In this document: positions 62,124-64,000 of the stretch, piece by piece
Layout: each line of letters begins with the position of its first letter
How positions within the stretch are numbered: position 1 is the first letter of the stretch
Notes under the pieces: generated by a model
Told to the model about the DNA's origin: nothing
Database searches by the model: none
The model's input: the letters and a program-made list of their open reading frames with translations, nothing else
NCBI GenBank assembly: GCA_017591395.1
Contig: WEDG01000363.1
Span: forward strand, 62,001-126,000
Reading direction: 5' to 3'
From: Schistocephalus solidus
Taxonomy: Eukaryota; Platyhelminthes; Cestoda; Diphyllobothriidea; Diphyllobothriidae
DNA: 64,000 nucleotides
Program-made: the position numbers and the translations under genes

Positions 62124-63689
62124 GCTAAGTGCAAAATGTGTGGGACGTATGCGGCGCAGCACAAATCCCACACAACCAGAAAATCTAAAAATATTACGAT
62201 AAACTAATTTGCTCACAGACAGTAATGCACTAAAACAAACTTGTATAGAAATATAAAGAAAGACAAAAAGGCCAAAAAAGGAGCTATGATAGTAAAAAAT
62301 GAATCATAACTTCTTTATCTAAATTAATAACCATGGCCTTGTTGTCATATCTAACTTGCTTGTGTCAATACCTACCGTTAGCAGTCCGTTCCTCAGTTCA
62401 CCATGTCTACTCACCGACACATGTCATTACTGCCATATCTAACTTACTACCGTCATAACCTACCGTTGGCAGTCCAGTCCTCAGTTTATCATGCCTACTC
62501 ACCGAGTAATGTCGGTAAAAACTGTGCGTATTTCCTTAGTATCAGAGCCTATAATTTCCCCAAACTTTCTAACTACCGATTTAATACTCTCGGCCGTTTA
62601 ACGCAATACAAATGCATAAAACCCGGACCGCGCTTGACCATGCTTATCGGTTATCACTATGTGATACAATACAAAACCCATGGCGGTTAGTTCGGTTGGT
62701 GCCATCCATCTGCACCCCCTTAGCGTACTGAGCAAACATGCTCTTTAGGGCTGGCTTTATGAGGCACATGGTCTCCATCCCTTATTTGCCATAGAGGTAA
62801 TCAGAGAAAGAGTCAACATACATATTTTAAGGGCCTCCGTCATACCCATGGCCGATGGGCCAGTGCGCAAAATGCGCCTGCGCCTGTTCGCCAGGTCCTT
62901 CATTTTGGAATTAATACCAAAGGAATGTACAGACTTGTTTTTATAAACAAGGCTTACTTCTCAATTAAACCTTCTACCAACCAGAAGAAAGCCTGATCTG
63001 CGTTTTTATATTGAGCAGGCCCTGCCCTACTGCTCCTTCAAATCGGCGGAATTTCGGATACGCGGAAACCAAAATTCAGTTACAGATGTGGTCGTGCACG
63101 AGATAAACCAAATTTATATGTAGTTCACCGCCAAATTTCACGGCTGAGAACTGCGCTTTGGAGCCAAATTTCAACGACCTGACATGTTTTCATTTAAATG
63201 AGGAAAATTTACTTAGTTTTCCAATTTAAACTTCCTCCAGAATATCTGCCTACATGGATGCACACGAAGCAGATATAGCTATTTTTTATTTTACTGTAGG
63301 CAGCGTGACTCTCAGGCAGTTTACATCGGTGTGTGATTCTGAAATTGGAATAAGCTGACTGAAAGTTCCAAAAAGGTCACATTGTTTTCATTTACCTTCT
63401 CATATTCTCTTATTTTACACATCAATTCAACATAACTGTTGAAAATTCAATTTTGAATTAGCCTCTTAAATTGCGCACGCAAAACTAAGGCTTGCTTATG
63501 TGCTATAGCATGTTAGAGAGTGGCCACCAAACGAACTTTTTGGGGATAAATAAATAACTTGTTTATTTAAGGCCCAGATGGCCTCATCATTACAAACTTA
63601 GTATCACGGTTTAAATGAATGCAAAGTGTTTAATTGCTGCAATATGTGAGCAGCCATATGAACAGCAGATATGAGTAGTATGGTAGGCA
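62124..63689. other. AT-rich intergenic region, no gene seen
   Basis: About 1.6 kb without coding signal. A small tandem repeat lies at its left end. Confidence 0.5.
62343..62518. repeat. 88-bp imperfect tandem duplication
   Basis: CATATCTAACTT...CCTACCGTTAGCAGTCC...CTACTCACCGA recurs 88 bp later with about 15% differences. Confidence 0.85.
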
Positions 63690-63699
63690 TATCCGATTC

Positions 63700-63880
63700 A
63701 GAATGATTTGCAAGTTTTAAAATAATGGTCAACATATCGTTGGCATATACGGTGAACTAGAAAAGAAGCAGTAAAAACTCATATCGTTAAATTGGGGCGG
63801 AGTTCATTGAGCAGCCCATTTTTTAAAAAAATAGGAGAAAAAATCTGCTTCTCTAAAAAATTAATAGCTAGAGTTGATGG
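63700..63880 (+). repeat. Dispersed module M, diverged copy
   Basis: ACGGTGAACTAGAAAAGAAG, GGGGCGGAGTTCATTGAGC and TAGGAGAAAAAATCTGCTTC follow the order in the 832-bp unit at 45.18-45.29 kb. No CR1 RT is visible after it before the window ends. Confidence 0.6.
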
Positions 63881-64000
63881 GATTGGCACGATGCAATGGT
63901 ATGGTATTGTGATGTTGCTGAAAACGAATGAGGGTTCCGCCTGCTCCTTGTCAGGCGAGAGATAATATCGCAGTCAGAGCTACTGTTTATAACCCCCAGT

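Overview
The window is eukaryotic. It holds one real protein-coding gene, split into 13 exons on the + strand, in a landscape of decayed retrotransposons. The gene (4981-35551) encodes a flatworm-type Golgi apparatus protein 1 (GLG1, also ESL-1 or cysteine-rich FGF receptor). Joining the exons at GT-AG sites with matching phases gives about 1,198 residues: a signal peptide, sixteen Cys-rich GLG1 modules, one transmembrane helix near the C terminus and a short basic tail. Introns of 32 and 36 bp sit beside introns of 6 and 10 kb. The retrotransposon families and this intron pattern suggest a parasitic flatworm, most likely a tapeworm with a large repeat-rich genome (diphyllobothriid-like). The organism is inferred, not shown.

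Layout. 0-4 kb: two 5'-truncated CR1-type LINE relics on the - strand and a dispersed module. 5-35.6 kb: the GLG1 gene. Its 10.3-kb intron 7 and 6.1-kb intron 10 each carry an antisense copy of the same RTE/CFDP2-like LINE (about 15.0-18.8 kb, badly broken; about 26.8-30.86 kb, close to intact). Several introns also carry tRNA-Arg-like SINE pieces, a GC-rich dispersed repeat (R1), and, at 20.73-21.17 kb, a copy of the head of exon 10 between 114-bp direct repeats. 36-38.5 kb: strongly purine-rich + strand with a broken Merlin/ISXO2-like DDE transposase. 38.6-39.8 kb: a degenerate TTAGGG-like array bounded by a 61-bp inverted repeat. 41-44.4 kb: AT-rich, no gene seen. 44.5-53.4 kb: a graveyard of CR1 fragments, including an 832-bp unit in tandem (2.4 copies) and an apparent 5'-inverted insertion. 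54.8-62.1 kb: a complete Ty3/gypsy LTR element on the - strand (two LTRs, PBS, PPT, 4-bp target duplication), interrupted in its protease region by a later CR1 insertion. 62.1-64 kb: AT-rich with small repeats.

No element appears able to move on its own: every reverse transcriptase frame is broken. GLG1 is the only gene likely to be functional. It has a single-base frameshift in exon 4 beside a short A run, which needs checking against reads. No CRISPR, rRNA or intact tRNA gene was seen.
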